Source of the DNA: Streptomyces goshikiensis
GTDB taxonomy: Bacteria; Actinomycetota; Actinomycetes; Streptomycetales; Streptomycetaceae
Direction of reading: 5' to 3'
NCBI RefSeq assembly: GCF_014650555.1
Contig: NZ_BMVE01000001.1
Span: 868,001-932,000 of the forward strand
DNA: 64,000 nt
Positions 34,263 through 43,581 of this stretch are shown piece by piece (positions within the stretch are counted from its first letter, which is position 1; each line of letters opens with the position of its first letter). The notes beneath the pieces were generated by a model. That model did no database searches. It had not been told where the DNA came from and saw nothing but the letters and a program-made list of their open reading frames with translations. Both the position numbers and the translations under genes were made by a program.

Positions 34263-36806
34263 CTACAGCTTCTGCACCGGCGCGTAGCGCAGCAGCAGCC
34301 GCTTCGGCTTGTCGTCCCCGAAGTCGATGGTGGCCTGCGCGTCCGCGCCGGCTCCCTTGACCTCCATCACGGTGCCCAGCCCGAACTGGTCGTGGGTGAC
34401 CCGGTCTCCGACGACGAGCGAGATCACCGGCTTGTCGGCCGCGCGCCGCGTCGCGAACCCCGAGGGGCCCGACTTCCCGCGCGACGAGGACAGGAACGCC
34501 TCGGGCGAGGTCCCGAACGAAGTCTTCCCGGAGCCCGAGCCGAAGCCCGAACCCGAGCCGGACCCCGCCCCGTAACCCGAACCGCGCATCGGGCCCGCCG
34601 GCTTCTGCGTCGCGCCGGTCCGCTTCCACTGGAGGTACTCGGCCGGGATCTCCTCAAGGAACCGCGAGGGCGGGTTGTACGAGGGGGTCCCCCACGCGCT
34701 GCGCATCGAGGACCGGGTCAGGTACAGCCGCTCCCGGGCGCGCGTGATGCCCACGTACGCCAGGCGGCGCTCCTCCTCCAGTTCCTTGGTCTGCCCCAGC
34801 GACCGCATGTGCGGGAAGACCCCGTCCTCCATGCCGGTGAGGAAGACCACCGGGAACTCCAGGCCCTTGGCGGTGTGGAGGGTCATGAGGGTGATGACGC
34901 CCGTGCCCTCGGTGTCCTCGTCCGGGATCTGGTCGGAGTCGGCCACCAGGGCGACCTGCTCCAGGAACTCGGAGAGGGTGCCCGGGCCCACCGGCGGGGC
35001 GCCGTTCTCGGCGGCCTCGGCGGCCGCGGTCGCCCGCGCCTGCTCGAACTCCAGGGCCACCGCCGCCAGTTCCTGGAGGTTCTCGATCCGCGTCTCGTCC
35101 TGCGGGTCGGTGGAGGCCTGGAGCTCGGCGAGGTAGCCCGTACGCTCCAGCACCGCTTCCAGCACCACCGCCGGACCGGCCCCGGAGTCGACGATCGTCC
35201 GGAGCTCCTCCATCAGCACGTTGAACCGCTTCACGGCGTTCGTCGAGCGAGCCGCCATGCCGAAGGCCTCGTCGACCCGCCGCAGCGCCTGCGGGAAGGT
35301 GATCTTCTCGCGCATCGCGAGCGCGTCGATCATCGCTTCCGCGCGCTCGCCGATGCCGCGCTTGGGCACGTTCAGGATCCGGCGCAGCGGGACGTTGTCC
35401 TCCGGGTTCGCGAGGACGCGCAGGTACGCGAGGACGTCCCGGACCTCCTTGCGCTCGTAGAAGCGGACGCCGCCGACGACCTTGTAGGGCAGCCCGACCC
35501 GGATGAAGATCTCCTCGAACACGCGCGACTGCGCGTTGGTCCGGTAGAAGATCGCGACATCGCCGGCCTTGGCGTCGTCGGCGTCGGTGAGGCGGTCGAT
35601 CTCGTCGGCGACGAACTGCGCCTCGTCGTGCTCGGTGTCCGCGACGTAGCCGGTGATGACCGCGCCGCTGCCGGCCTCGGTCCACAGGTTCTTGGCGCGG
35701 CGGTTCTCGTTGCGCTCGATGACCGCGTTGGCAGCGGAGAGGATCGTCTGCGTGGAGCGGTAGTTCTGCTCCAGCAGGATCGTCGTCGCGTCCTTGTAGT
35801 CCTCCTCGAACTGGAGGATGTTGCGGATGGTCGCGCCGCGGAAGGCGTAGATGGACTGGTCGGCGTCACCCACCACGCACAGCTCGGCGGGCGGCAGGTC
35901 GGGGTAGCCGGTGCCGACCAGCTCGCGCACGAGGGTGTACTGGGCGTGGTTGGTGTCCTGGTACTCGTCGACCAGGACGTGCCGGAAGCGGCGCCGGTAG
36001 TGCTCGGCGACATCCGGGAAGGCCTGGAGCAGGTGCACCGTCGTCATGATGATGTCGTCGAAGTCGAGCGCGTTGGCCTCGCGCAGCCGCCCCTGGTAGA
36101 GCGCGTACGCCTGGGCGAGCGTCTTCTCGAAACCGTCGACGGCCTGGGCCGCGAAGGCCTCGTCGTCGATCAGCTCGTTCTTCAGGTTCGAGATCTTGGC
36201 GTTGAAGGCCTTGGGCGGGAACTTCTTCGGATCCAGGTCCATGTCACGGCAGACGAGCGCCATCAGGCGCTTCGAGTCGGCCGCGTCGTAGATCGAGAAC
36301 GACGAGGTGAAGCCGAGCCGCTTGGACTCGCGGCGCAGGATGCGCACGCACGCGCTGTGGAAGGTCGAGACCCACATGGCGTTCGCGCGCGGGCCGACGA
36401 GGCCTTCGACGCGCTCCCTCATCTCACCGGCGGCCTTGTTGGTGAACGTGATCGCCAGGATCTGGCCCGGGTGGACGCCGCGCGCGGCCAGCAGGTGGCC
36501 GATGCGGTGGGTCAGCACGCGGGTCTTGCCGGAGCCGGCGCCGGCCACGATGAGCAGCGGGGATCCGGCGTGCACCACGGCCGCGGCCTGCTCGGTGTTC
36601 AGGCCCTCCAGGAGCGCCGCCGGGTCGATGACGGGCCGGGGGGCGCCGTCCCGGTAGTACTCGTCCCTGCTCGGGGGTACGTCGAACCGGCCCCCGAAGA
36701 GATCGTCCGCGCCCGGTTCCGGGGCGGCGTGCTCCTCGGGCGGCGGCGGGACCTCGTCGGAGGGGGTGAGGTCCGCCAGGAAACTGTCGTCAAAGAGGCT
36801 GCTCAT
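34263..36806 (-). CDS. pcrA: ATP-dependent DNA helicase PcrA/UvrD
   Basis: This 847-residue SF1A helicase of normal length acts in nucleotide-excision repair and replication restart. All motifs are present: Q motif and Walker A (LNTEQAAAV, AGAGSGKTRVLTHRIGHLL), ITFTNKAAGEM, DEYQDTNH, GDADQSIYAFRGA, QNYRSTQ, TLHTAKGLEFPVVF and VGITRARERLYL. A ~70-residue acidic N-terminal extension and a Gly/Ser linker (GYGAGSGSGSGFGSGSG) precede the C-terminal Tudor-like domain (GDRVTHDQFGLGTV). It is convergent with the M23 gene and the first gene of its own transcript. Confidence 0.96.
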   Translation of the reverse strand: MSSLFDDSFLADLTPSDEVPPPPEEHAAPEPGADDLFGGRFDVPPSRDEYYRDGAPRPVIDPAALLEGLNTEQAAAVVHAGSPLLIVAGAGSGKTRVLTHRIGHLLAARGVHPGQILAITFTNKAAGEMRERVEGLVGPRANAMWVSTFHSACVRILRRESKRLGFTSSFSIYDAADSKRLMALVCRDMDLDPKKFPPKAFNAKISNLKNELIDDEAFAAQAVDGFEKTLAQAYALYQGRLREANALDFDDIIMTTVHLLQAFPDVAEHYRRRFRHVLVDEYQDTNHAQYTLVRELVGTGYPDLPPAELCVVGDADQSIYAFRGATIRNILQFEEDYKDATTILLEQNYRSTQTILSAANAVIERNENRRAKNLWTEAGSGAVITGYVADTEHDEAQFVADEIDRLTDADDAKAGDVAIFYRTNAQSRVFEEIFIRVGLPYKVVGGVRFYERKEVRDVLAYLRVLANPEDNVPLRRILNVPKRGIGERAEAMIDALAMREKITFPQALRRVDEAFGMAARSTNAVKRFNVLMEELRTIVDSGAGPAVVLEAVLERTGYLAELQASTDPQDETRIENLQELAAVALEFEQARATAAAEAAENGAPPVGPGTLSEFLEQVALVADSDQIPDEDTEGTGVITLMTLHTAKGLEFPVVFLTGMEDGVFPHMRSLGQTKELEEERRLAYVGITRARERLYLTRSSMRSAWGTPSYNPPSRFLEEIPAEYLQWKRTGATQKPAGPMRGSGYGAGSGSGSGFGSGSGKTSFGTSPEAFLSSSRGKSGPSGFATRRAADKPVISLVVGDRVTHDQFGLGTVMEVKGAGADAQATIDFGDDKPKRLLLRYAPVQKL

Positions 36807-36866
36807 CGCATTCCGAGTCTAGGGGGCGGGACCGACAGCCGGTCCCCGCACCGGAAAATCACCGCG

Positions 36867-37184
36867 TCATCCCGCCTGGGCGTGGGCGAGCACCAGCTCC
36901 AGCAGACCCGGGAAGCGGGCCTGGAGGTCCTCCCGGCGCAGCGCCAGGCAGGTCCGGCGGCCCTGGGGCTCCTGCCGGATCACCCCGCTCTCGCGCAGCG
37001 TCTTCAGGTGGTGCGTGACGCTGGAGCGGGGCAGGTCCGGGACCACCTCGCCGCAGTAGACCGCCTCCGCGGAGGCCAGTGTGCGGACGATGTCCATCCG
37101 GGCGGGGTGCCCGAGCGCGGCGAGGACCTCGACCAGCTCGATCCGGTCGGCGGCGGGGTGGGTCAGCTCAGTCGCGGCGGCCAT
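36867..37184 (-). CDS. ArsR-family winged-helix repressor
   Basis: This 105-residue protein has the ArsR fold: LAALGHPARMDIVRTLASAE, then PDLPRSSVTHHLKTLRESGVI as the recognition helix, and RQEPQGRRTCLALR as the wing. One Cys (AVYCGEV) and a second Cys are present, but no clear CxCxxC metal site, so it may not sense metal. The ATG at 37184 is the only start with family character. The divergent neighbour is a small membrane protein at 37359 and may be its target. Confidence 0.85.
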   Translation of the reverse strand: MAAATELTHPAADRIELVEVLAALGHPARMDIVRTLASAEAVYCGEVVPDLPRSSVTHHLKTLRESGVIRQEPQGRRTCLALRREDLQARFPGLLELVLAHAQAG

Positions 37185-37218
37185 GCGCCCACTGTACGCA
37201 GATCTCGAACGGCCACGG

Positions 37219-37274
37219 CCGCCCGAGGGCCCCCGCGGACCGGCCGAACTCCGCCCGAGGGCCCCCGCGGACCG
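37219..37274. repeat. 24-bp direct repeat
   Basis: Two exact copies of a 24-bp word beginning CCGCCCGAGGGCCCCCGCGG occur at 37219-37242 and 37251-37274 (period 32). They lie in the gap between the divergent ArsR and membrane-protein genes and could be a regulator site or simple duplication. Confidence 0.6.
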
Positions 37275-37358
37275 CCCGGACACCGTCCCCGGGGCCCGCC
37301 CGCAGACCGCCAGGAGGCCGCCGCAGTGCGCCGGAAGGCGCCCCGTACGCTCGGCGGA

Positions 37359-37712
37359 ATGAACGTACTGATCAATGTCTTCGTCGGCCTGCACATCGTC
37401 GGAATCGCCGCCCTCCTCGGCGGCTTCATGACCCAGATGAAGGCCATGGGCGCGGGCACCGCGCGCTTCATACCCGCGATGCTGCACGGCGCGCTGACCA
37501 TGCTCGTCACCGGCGCGCTCCTCGTCGGCTTCCGCGAGATGGACGGAGGCACCGTCAACAACGTCAAGATCGGCGTGAAGATGGCGATCCTCTTCGTCAT
37601 CCTCGCCCTCGTCTACCTCAAGCGCGACGAGGAGCGGGTGGAGAAGGCGCTGTTCGGGGCGGTCGGCGGACTGACCGTGGTCAATATCTTCATCGCCGTT
37701 CTCTGGCACTGA
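37359..37712 (+). CDS. Small membrane protein, four helices
   Basis: This 117-residue protein is almost wholly hydrophobic: NVFVGLHIVGIAALLGGFM, ARFIPAMLHGALTMLVTGALLV, VKIGVKMAILFVILALVYL and LFGAVGGLTVVNIFIAVLW. A conserved-looking HIVG...LHG pattern of histidines within helices suggests a heme- or copper-related family, but I cannot assign it. The ATG at 37359 has a GGCGG stretch just before it. It is divergent from an ArsR repressor. Confidence 0.75.
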   Translation: MNVLINVFVGLHIVGIAALLGGFMTQMKAMGAGTARFIPAMLHGALTMLVTGALLVGFREMDGGTVNNVKIGVKMAILFVILALVYLKRDEERVEKALFGAVGGLTVVNIFIAVLWH

Positions 37713-37840
37713 CCCTCGCCAGTCGGATCCGGTCGAATCCGGCCGTGTCCGGTCACTTCGGATCATCTCGTCATCCGCCCGTTACCCGCGGGTCTAGCGT
37801 CCTCCTCCGAGCCCCGACGGAGGAAGGACGTGAGGCCCTC

Positions 37841-38917
37841 GTGGCCAGTCATCGAAAGCCCAGGCAGCGCCCGCTGTCCGGCGGCACCGTACGGACCGCC
37901 GCCACCCTCGCCCTCGCGGGCGCTGCCACCGCCACCGCCTTCGAAGGCACCTCCCAGGCCGAGCCCCAGCTCTCCCCCGCCCAGGTCAAGGCCGAGGTGG
38001 ACCGGCTCTACGAGGAGGCCGAGGCCGCGACCGAGCAGTACAACGGGGCGAAGGAGAAGGCCGACGAGGCCCAGCGCGCGCTGACCACCCTCCGCGACGA
38101 GACGGCCCGCAGGACCGACCGCCTGAACGACGCCCGCCGCGCGCTCGGCTCCCTGGCCGCGAACCAGTACCGCGCCGGGAACCTGGGCCCCGCCGTCCAG
38201 CTGGCCACGGCGCAGGACCCGCAGGACTACCTGGACCGGGCCGCCTTCATGTCCCGCACCGGCGACCGCGGCGCCGCCGAGATCGCCTCCGTACGCCGCC
38301 GGCTCGACGAGGTCGGGAAGCTGCGCGCGCAGGCCGGCGGGAAGGCCGCCGACCTCCGCGCCCGCCAGGACGAACTCGCCCGGCACAAGGCCGCCGTCGA
38401 GGAGAAGCTCTCCGCCGCCCGGCGGCTGCTGGCCCGGCTCACCGCCGAGGAGCGCGCCGCGTACGAGGCCCGGTCGGCCGGAAGCCCGGCCGGTACGGTG
38501 GACGGCCGCCCGGCCGCCGGGAGCTCCCCCGCCGGACCTGCCGCCCAGACCCCGCCGCCCGCCGACGGCTCGCGCGCCGCCCGCGCCGTGTCCTTCGCGT
38601 ACGGGGCGATCGGCAGGCCGTACGTCTGGGGCGCGACGGGCCCGGGCTCGTTCGACTGCTCGGGCCTGACCCAGGCGGCCTGGCGCTCGGCCGGGGTGTC
38701 CCTGCCCCGCACCACCTACACCCAGATCAACGTCGGCCGGCGCGTCCCGCGCGATCAACTGGCCCCGGGTGACCTGGTGTTCTTCTACTCAGGGGTGACG
38801 CACGTCGGCCTGTACGTCGGCAACGGCCAGATGATCCACGCCCCGCGCCCCGGCTCCACGGTCCGGCTGGCCCCGGTGGACTCGATGCCCTGGGCCGGCG
38901 CCTCCCGCCCCTCGTAG
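37841..38917 (+). CDS. Secreted NlpC/P60 endopeptidase with coiled coil
   Basis: This 358-residue protein has an N-terminal signal-like segment (VRTAATLALAGAATATAFEG), a long coiled coil (about residues 45-210, KAEVDRLYEEAEAATEQYN...) and a C-terminal NlpC/P60 domain. The catalytic Cys is in GSFDCSGLTQAAW (about residue 271), His in VTHVGLYVG, and the third residue in QMIHAPR. Such enzymes cleave peptidoglycan stem peptides. The coiled coil may hold it inactive until activated (family inference). GTG 37841 is used. It is convergent with the esterase gene, 19 bp apart. Confidence 0.88.
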   Translation: MASHRKPRQRPLSGGTVRTAATLALAGAATATAFEGTSQAEPQLSPAQVKAEVDRLYEEAEAATEQYNGAKEKADEAQRALTTLRDETARRTDRLNDARRALGSLAANQYRAGNLGPAVQLATAQDPQDYLDRAAFMSRTGDRGAAEIASVRRRLDEVGKLRAQAGGKAADLRARQDELARHKAAVEEKLSAARRLLARLTAEERAAYEARSAGSPAGTVDGRPAAGSSPAGPAAQTPPPADGSRAARAVSFAYGAIGRPYVWGATGPGSFDCSGLTQAAWRSAGVSLPRTTYTQINVGRRVPRDQLAPGDLVFFYSGVTHVGLYVGNGQMIHAPRPGSTVRLAPVDSMPWAGASRPS

Positions 38918-38936
38918 GCCGAGCGGGCCCCGGCGG

Positions 38937-40040
38937 CTACGGCGTCTTGACCACCGTGCCCAGCCACTCGAAGGTCTGCGGCAGCTGCCGCGTCCAGGTG
39001 TCCATGTTGTGGCCGCCGCCCACCTTCTCCGCGTGCACCACCGTCGGCGCCTTCGACACGGCGCCCAGGTCGAGCCCGGACAGGTAGCCGTCGTGCTCGG
39101 CGCCCGACATCCACAGCGCCACCGCGGGCGGGGCCGGGGCGGCCTTCATGAGGCTGACCAGGTTGTGGCTCTTGCGCGTCCGCGGGTCCTTGGCGATCAG
39201 CGACGTGGGCTCCTGGCCCGGGTCGTTGTAGCCGGACAGCGAGACGGCGGCGCTGTAGCGGTCGGGGTGGGCGATCGCCAGCTTGGCGGCGCAGTAGGCG
39301 CCCGCCGAGTAGCCGGCCACGCCCCAGTGGCGGGCCTCCCCCGACGCGCGGAAGTTGTCGGTCACCATCTTGCGGACGTCGACGCTGAACCAGCTGTCCG
39401 CGTTGACCTTGCCCGGGATGTTGGCGCAGCCGGTGTCGGTGTCCCCGAGCAGCATGGCGCGCGGCGACACCAGGATGAACGGCTGCACCTTGCCGCTCTT
39501 CATCAGCGGCTCCAGCTTCTCGTGGGCCTTGAGCCCCTGGAACCAGGACTTGCCGGTGCCGGGGATGCCGGGGATCAGCTCGACGACGGGGAACGTGCGG
39601 TCCTTCCACGCCGGGTCGTCGTACTGCGGCGGCAGCCACACCATGACGTCGCCCTTGACCCCGGAGATCTTCCCGTCGAGCTCGGTCTTGCGGACCCGCC
39701 CGCCGAGGCCGTCGACGGCGGTGAACTCCTGGAGGACCTTCGGTTCGGCCTCCACCTTCTTGCCGCCGAGGCCGTCCGCGCCGAGGTCGTGGGCGGCGGT
39801 GACGTACTTGCCGGTGCCGAACAGGTCGGCCCAGGAGGTGTAGAAGTTCTGGTCGTTGTTGATGCCGACGAAGACCAGCGCGATGGCGGTCGCCTGGGCG
39901 AACAGCAGCATCAGGGCGCGGGTGGCGAGGCGTACGACGGCGGGCCCGCGCACCCTGGCCCACAGGGCCAGCGGCAGGACGACGGCCACCACGGCCAGGG
40001 CGATCACCGTCGCGAAGAGGGGGGTCCCCGTCAGACTCAT
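38937..40040 (-). CDS. Membrane-anchored esterase of the esterase-D/antigen-85-like family
   Basis: This 367-residue protein begins with two N-terminal helices (LFATVIALAVVAVVLPLALWA, LATRALMLLFAQATAIALVFVG), followed by an alpha/beta-hydrolase domain. The nucleophile is Ser in GVAGYSAGAYCAAKLA, with candidate acid and base in SGAEHDGYL and VGGGHNMDTW. Mycobacterial relatives such as antigen 85 act on cell-surface lipids, but the substrate here is unknown. The ATG at 40040 is preceded by GGGGGGTGTG. Upstream in-frame TTG is less likely. Confidence 0.82.
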   Translation of the reverse strand: MSLTGTPLFATVIALAVVAVVLPLALWARVRGPAVVRLATRALMLLFAQATAIALVFVGINNDQNFYTSWADLFGTGKYVTAAHDLGADGLGGKKVEAEPKVLQEFTAVDGLGGRVRKTELDGKISGVKGDVMVWLPPQYDDPAWKDRTFPVVELIPGIPGTGKSWFQGLKAHEKLEPLMKSGKVQPFILVSPRAMLLGDTDTGCANIPGKVNADSWFSVDVRKMVTDNFRASGEARHWGVAGYSAGAYCAAKLAIAHPDRYSAAVSLSGYNDPGQEPTSLIAKDPRTRKSHNLVSLMKAAPAPPAVALWMSGAEHDGYLSGLDLGAVSKAPTVVHAEKVGGGHNMDTWTRQLPQTFEWLGTVVKTP

Positions 40041-40112
40041 CACACCCCCCAAGAGGAGCGTGCGGTGCGGCCCGGTTGCCCGGGCCGCGTGCGTCGTGGA
40101 TCACAACGGTGA

Positions 40113-40820
40113 TCAGACCAGCCGGCGCGCCGTCGCCCATCGGGTGAGCTCGTGCCGGTTGGACAGCTGGAGCTTGCGCAGCACCGCCGAGACGTGCGAT
40201 TCGACCGTCTTCACCGAGATGAACAGCTGCTTGGCGATCTCCTTGTACGCGTACCCGCGCGCGATCAGCCGCAGCACCTCGCGCTCGCGCTGCGTCAGGC
40301 GGTCCAGGTCCTCGTCCACGGGCGGCGCGTCCGTCGAGGCGAAGGCGTCGAGCACGAAGCCGGCCAGCCGGGGCGAGAACACCGCGTCCCCGTCCTGGAC
40401 CCGGAAGACGGAGTCCACCAGGTCGGTGCCGGTGATGGTCTTGGTGACGTACCCGCGGGCGCCGCCCCGGATGACCCCGATGACGTCCTCGGCGGCGTCC
40501 GACACCGACAGGGCCAGGAACCGCACCGGGTGCTCGGCCGCCGACATCAGCGGAGCGCAGCGGCGCAGCACCTCGACCCCGCCGCCGCCGGGCAGGTGCA
40601 CGTCGAGGAGCACCACCTCGGGGCGGGTGGCGGTGATGACGGTGACGGCCTGGTCGACGTCGGCGGCCTCGCCGACGACCTCGACGCCGGTGCGGGCGGT
40701 CTCGCCGATCTCGGCCTGGACTCCGGTGCGGAACATCCGGTGGTCGTCGACGAGCACCACCCGGACCCTCCTGGCCTCCGGTGTCCCCGCACCCGAACCG
40801 GTCGTGGTCTCCTCGGTCAT
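40113..40820 (-). CDS. NarL/LuxR-type response regulator
   Basis: The protein has 235 residues. The receiver domain has VVLVDDHRMFR and the phospho-acceptor Asp73 in VVLLDVHLPGGGG, plus a Lys in VTKTITGT. The C-terminal LuxR helix-turn-helix is LTQREREVLRLIARGYAYKEIA with SVKTVESHVSAVLRKL. It is paired with the PspC-domain sensor kinase: the kinase's stop overlaps this ATG by 4 bp. It is likely to act on envelope genes including the divergent PspC gene (inference). Confidence 0.93.
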   Translation of the reverse strand: MTEETTTGSGAGTPEARRVRVVLVDDHRMFRTGVQAEIGETARTGVEVVGEAADVDQAVTVITATRPEVVLLDVHLPGGGGVEVLRRCAPLMSAAEHPVRFLALSVSDAAEDVIGVIRGGARGYVTKTITGTDLVDSVFRVQDGDAVFSPRLAGFVLDAFASTDAPPVDEDLDRLTQREREVLRLIARGYAYKEIAKQLFISVKTVESHVSAVLRKLQLSNRHELTRWATARRLV

Positions 40821-42136
40821 GCTGTGTTCGCCGCCCTCTCCATCTCCAGCTCGACTTCCGTGCCGCCGCCGGGCGCGGACCGCAGTCGTGCGGTCCCGCC
40901 GTTGCGCTGCATCCGGCCGATGATCGATTCTCGTACGCCCATGCGGTCGTCGGGTACCGCGTCGATGTCGAATCCCGGTCCCCGGTCCCGTACGGACACG
41001 AACACCGTCTGCCCCTCCACTTCGGCGTAGACCTGGACGGGCCCGCTCTCGCCACCGTACTTGGCGGCGTTGACCATCGCCTCGCGCGCGGCCTGCACCT
41101 GCGCGGACAGCCCGTCGTCGAGCGGGCAGTCGCCGACGACGACGACCTCGATCTGGACCCCGTGGTGGTCCTCGACCTCGGCGGCGGTCTTCTTCACGGC
41201 CTCGGCGAGCGTGGTCGGCTCCTCGGCCTCGTCCTTGCCGGTGCCCTCGGGCTTGTAGAGCCAGTTCCGCAGCTCCCGTTCCTGGGCCCGCGCGAGCCGG
41301 CGCACCTCCCCGGCGTCCTCCGCGCCCCGCTGGATCAGGGTGAGGGTGTGCAGCACGGAGTCGTGGACGTGGGCGGCGACCTCGGCGCGCTCCTGGGCGC
41401 GGATGCGCATCAGGCGCTCCTCGGAGAGGTCCTGGGTCATCCGGATCAGCCAGGGTCCGGCGAGCAGGGCCACGCCGACGAGGACGGCGAGGGCGGCGGT
41501 GAGTACGTTGCCCAGCTGGGCGGCGGAGCCCCGTACGACGATGAAGACGGTCAGGCCGACGCCGACGAGCGCGACCCCGGCGAGGCCCCGGCCGATCTGG
41601 AGCAGCCGGGCGTGCCGGCCGGCGGCGGCGCTCCAGTGGGCGCGGCGGGCGTTGTCGGCCTGGCGCCACACGAGCACGACGCCGGCGCCGACCAGCAGCG
41701 TCGGCCAGATGTAGCGGCCGCCGGCGCCGCCGGCCTGCACCTTGGCGCTGAAGATCGCGACGCCGACGCACAGCGCGATCAGGGCGGTGATCTGCCCCTT
41801 GGCGGGCTTGCGCAGCCGCAGGCTGCCGTCGGCGCGGGTTTCGAAGAGGGAGCGGTGTCCGCTGCCGCCGCCGACGCCGAGCGGTACGAACACCCAGAAC
41901 GCGGCGTACAGCAGCACTCCGAGGCCGTCCCCGAACATGAACAGGCCGAGGAAGGCGAGCCGGACCCAGATCACCGGCAGCCCGAGGTGCCCGGCGAGCC
42001 CGCGCGCGACACCGCCGAGCATCCGGCCGTCGGCGCTGCGGTAGAGCTTGCGCTGCGGGGTCTCGGTGTTCTCGGGCGGAGCCTGTGGGTGCGGGGGGCG
42101 GGACGCGGCTGCTGCGGGCATGTCACCGATGGTCAC
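40817..42136 (-). CDS. PspC-domain sensor histidine kinase
   Basis: The protein has 439 residues. An N-terminal PspC domain (about 28-92, LYRSADGRMLGGVARGLAGHLGL-like motif) is followed by four to five further helices. A HisKA_3 region has the phospho-acceptor His258 in AAHVHDSVLHTL, and an HATPase domain has VNAAKYG and DRGPGFD. PspC domains sense membrane stress in phage-shock systems. An alternative start is the Met six residues in. It is the first gene of a two-gene operon with its response regulator. Confidence 0.92.
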   Translation of the reverse strand: MTIGDMPAAAASRPPHPQAPPENTETPQRKLYRSADGRMLGGVARGLAGHLGLPVIWVRLAFLGLFMFGDGLGVLLYAAFWVFVPLGVGGGSGHRSLFETRADGSLRLRKPAKGQITALIALCVGVAIFSAKVQAGGAGGRYIWPTLLVGAGVVLVWRQADNARRAHWSAAAGRHARLLQIGRGLAGVALVGVGLTVFIVVRGSAAQLGNVLTAALAVLVGVALLAGPWLIRMTQDLSEERLMRIRAQERAEVAAHVHDSVLHTLTLIQRGAEDAGEVRRLARAQERELRNWLYKPEGTGKDEAEEPTTLAEAVKKTAAEVEDHHGVQIEVVVVGDCPLDDGLSAQVQAAREAMVNAAKYGGESGPVQVYAEVEGQTVFVSVRDRGPGFDIDAVPDDRMGVRESIIGRMQRNGGTARLRSAPGGGTEVELEMERAANTA

Positions 42137-42252
42137 ACGCGCGAGGGGCGCCGGGCATCAGGGCATCCCCCCAGTCCGCCCCGGGGGATATCAGGGTCGT
42201 ACCAGGGTCGGGCCCGGTGCCGGGGGGCGGCGGCGGCCGTCACGATGGACAC
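42137..42252. promoter_or_regulatory. Divergent promoter region of the PspC kinase operon and PspC gene
   Basis: This 116-bp gap separates the starts at 42136 (-) and 42253 (+). It contains direct words GGGATATCAGGGTCGTACCAGG and GTCGGGCCC, but no clear -10/-35 hexamers. A shared autoregulatory site of the response regulator is plausible. Confidence 0.35.
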
Positions 42253-43581
42253 ATGACCGACGTTCACGGTGCCCCGGTGGATCCCGGGCCCCCCTCGACT
42301 CCCGACGGGCGACCGCCCCTGCGGCGCGGCAGGCGCGACAAAGTCCTCGCGGGCGTGTGCGGCGGCCTGGGCCGGTACTTCGACCTGGACCCGGTGATCT
42401 TCCGGATCGTGCTCGGCGTGCTGGCCGTGACGGGCGGCATCGGCCTGATCTTCTACGGCTTCGCGTGGCTGCTGCTGCCCCTGGAGGGCGAGGAGGACAG
42501 CGAGGCGAAGAAGCTGCTCACCGGCCGGGTCGAGGGCGCCACCCTGGCGGCGGTGTTCGCGGCCCTGATCGGCTGCGCGCTGTTCCTGTCGATGCTGGAC
42601 AACGGCGGGCTGGGGGTCTTCTCGGCGCTGGTGATCGTGGCGGTCGGCGCCGGGGCGTACGGGTCGCAGCGCGGCCGCGCCGCACGGCCCCCGCAGGCGC
42701 CGGCGGCCCCGGCGGCGCAGCGCACCGCACAGCGGGCCGCGCACAGTCCGGCGCCTCCCGAGACGCAGGCGCCGCCCACCCCCGGCGGCCCGTCATGGTG
42801 GCGGGACCCGCTGGTCAAGGACGGCACGACCGGCCCGGTCGGCTCGTCCGGCTACCTGTGGGGCCCCGACGACGACGTGGCTCCGGCCGCCGCCCCCGGC
42901 GTCCCGGCGGAGGCCCGGGAGCGGGTCCGTACCCCGGCGGCGCCCCGGGGCGGCATCGGCGGCCGGCTGTTCGTCCTGGCGGTGCTGGCCGGGGGCGTCG
43001 CCACCGCCTCGGTGTGGCACGGCAGCGCGCTGGGGCACGCCCTCCAGATCGGTCTGGCCACCACGCTGGCCGTCTTCGGCCTGGGGCTGCTGGTCAGCTC
43101 GCTGAAGGGCCGTACCGGCTTCGGCACCGTCCTGCTCGCGATGATCACCGCCGGGCTGCTGGCGGGCGCCTCCGCGCTGCCCCGCGAGATCGGCACCGAC
43201 TGGCGGTACGTCGAATGGCGCCCGGCCGCGGTGCAGGACGTACGGCCCGCGTACGAGGCGGGGACGGGGCTGGCGACGCTGGACCTGAGCCGCCTGGACG
43301 TCCCGAAGGGCGCCACGCTGAAGGTCCGCGCCGGCATCGACGCGGGGCGGCTCAAGGTGATCGTGCCCCGGGAGGTCACCGCCCGGGCCGACATCGGCAT
43401 CCGCAGGCTGGGCGACGTACAGCTGCCCGGGGAGCGCGAAGAGGACGTACGGGTCCGCAGCGGGGGCGAACAGCGGCAGGTGACCCTGCCGCCCGCCGCC
43501 GGCACCGAGGCCGGCGGGACGATCGAGCTGCACCTCGCGGCGGGTGTGGGACAGGTGGAGGTGGCCCGTGCGGCGTCATGA
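42253..43581 (+). CDS. PspC-domain membrane protein
   Basis: This 442-residue protein opens with a PspC domain (RRDKVLAGVCGGLGRYFDLDP and the following helix). A further helix, an Ala/Pro-rich linker and three or four more helices follow. The C-terminal ~110 residues (LATLDLSRLDVPKGATLKV...) look like a soluble beta-rich domain. It is divergent from a PspC-domain sensor kinase, so the protein may be its sensor partner or target. The ATG at 42253 lies near a weak ribosome-binding site. Translation of the next gene begins within its last codons. Confidence 0.85.
   Translation: MTDVHGAPVDPGPPSTPDGRPPLRRGRRDKVLAGVCGGLGRYFDLDPVIFRIVLGVLAVTGGIGLIFYGFAWLLLPLEGEEDSEAKKLLTGRVEGATLAAVFAALIGCALFLSMLDNGGLGVFSALVIVAVGAGAYGSQRGRAARPPQAPAAPAAQRTAQRAAHSPAPPETQAPPTPGGPSWWRDPLVKDGTTGPVGSSGYLWGPDDDVAPAAAPGVPAEARERVRTPAAPRGGIGGRLFVLAVLAGGVATASVWHGSALGHALQIGLATTLAVFGLGLLVSSLKGRTGFGTVLLAMITAGLLAGASALPREIGTDWRYVEWRPAAVQDVRPAYEAGTGLATLDLSRLDVPKGATLKVRAGIDAGRLKVIVPREVTARADIGIRRLGDVQLPGEREEDVRVRSGGEQRQVTLPPAAGTEAGGTIELHLAAGVGQVEVARAAS

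Noticed and set aside
34062-37712. 1216-codon frame on the + strand
   Set aside because: It is mostly antisense to pcrA, a result of third-position GC bias. Only its last 117 codons (37359-37712) are a real gene.
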